From Neobacillus cucumis (GTDB lineage: Bacteria > Bacillota > Bacilli > Bacillales_B > DSM-18226), in assembly GCF_016107705.1 (NCBI RefSeq), contig NZ_JAEHGC010000002.1, forward strand, positions 1 through 64,000: DNA of 64,000 nucleotides, in the 5' to 3' direction. Both the position numbers and the translations under genes were made by a program. Shown one piece after another: positions 63,720-64,000 of the stretch (positions are counted from its first letter, which is position 1; every line of letters begins with the position of its first letter). The notes under the pieces are model-generated. The model saw nothing but the letters and a program-made list of their open reading frames with translations, made no database searches and was not told where the DNA came from.

Positions 63720-64000
63720 GCTGCTCACCTCCGGCCATATCAGTTTCAAGTGTTGTATTTAGTGAGCCACCCCTGCTTAATAAAGGAACAATCGCCCAAC
63801 TAATCAAAACGACGGAAACTCCAGCTACAATAGCCAAGACTCCACCATCTAGGGCTGCAACGACATTTTGCTGTGCTGACATGGCAATCACAATTGGAAT
63901 ATACATACCACTCCAAAAACCAAGTCCTTCTTGTGTCTGTTTGTTTAGCTTATCTTTCTTTTTCAGATACTCCACAAGTAGAATTAGCATCAGCATGGCG
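63700..64000 (-). CDS. madL: Malonate transporter subunit MadL, partial
   Basis: The visible C-terminal ~100 residues fit MadL: AMLMLILLVEYLKKK, then GFWSGMYIPIVIAMSAQQNV and VLISWAIVPLLSRG. At least two or three helices are visible. The frame stays open to the right window edge, so the N-terminus (about 30 residues) lies outside. It overlaps madM by 20 nt; the pair is one transporter. Confidence 0.88.
   Translation of the reverse strand, partial: AMLMLILLVEYLKKKDKLNKQTQEGLGFWSGMYIPIVIAMSAQQNVVAALDGGVLAIVAGVSVVLISWAIVPLLSRGGSLNTTLETDMAGGEQHVRNIR

Overview
The window comes from an AT-rich, endospore-forming Bacillaceae chromosome (Bacillus sensu lato). The first 15 kb keep the Bacillus subtilis order glnR-glnA, lexA, yneA-yneB-ynzC, tkt, sirA, yneF, ynzD, ccdA, yneI, yneJ, yneK almost intact. 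A BmrCD-type heterodimeric ABC exporter is inserted, and ynzD (Spo0E-like, 59 aa) lies on the minus strand. Family assignments rest on reading motifs by eye; no database search was run.

At about 15.0-33.5 kb the conserved order is broken by insertions centred on a selenocysteine tRNA gene (selC, anticodon TCA). A 7,974-bp island (15,019-23,035) splits selC. The host promoter and first 43 nt of selC remain at the left end, and a complete 97-nt selC with an island-supplied 5' half and leader stands at the right end. The island carries a tyrosine integrase, an Mrr-type nuclease, an AbiTii-domain protein, an unexplained tract of about five 96-bp repeats, a serine resolvase, a hairpin-rich spacer, a small HTH protein, a zinc-ribbon protein and a phage-like helicase. 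Its cargo looks like anti-phage defence plus replication or mobilisation functions. To the right of selC is a tricarballylate/aconitate-type catabolic locus (LysR, MFS transporter, PrpF, TcuA, TcuB, a CitG C-terminal fragment). It is followed by a decayed partial copy of itself (LysR2, deleted prpF, citG traces) and then by a degenerate 3' half of selC at 33.4 kb. The simplest reading is that selC was invaded from both sides by different elements.

33.6-41.7 kb: a PQQ/sorbosone-dehydrogenase-like protein, an FbpA-like small protein, a chromosomal ParM-like actin with a ParR-like partner, then gapN-ptsH-ptsI preceded by a sequence that fits the CggR operator consensus. 41.9-51.4 kb: a MerR regulator with a CBS-domain transporter whose ribosome-binding site sits in a perfect palindrome, a GC-rich Bacillus intergenic repeat, a fixABCX-type flavoprotein operon, a geranylgeranyl-reductase-like flavoprotein, a J-domain protein and a TetR regulator. 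51.4-64 kb: an RND exporter, a CitA/DcuS-type two-component system next to a GntP-family permease with two cre-like sites, yusG, thrC, an orphan TrpX-like lipoprotein, a tract of five 21-bp iterons, and malonate transporter genes madM and madL (madL cut by the window edge).

The metabolic theme is carboxylate use (tricarballylate, citrate-type sensing, malonate) and glycolytic/nitrogen control. The features least explained by known families are the selC insertion nest, its 96-bp repeat tract, and the 21-bp iterons.
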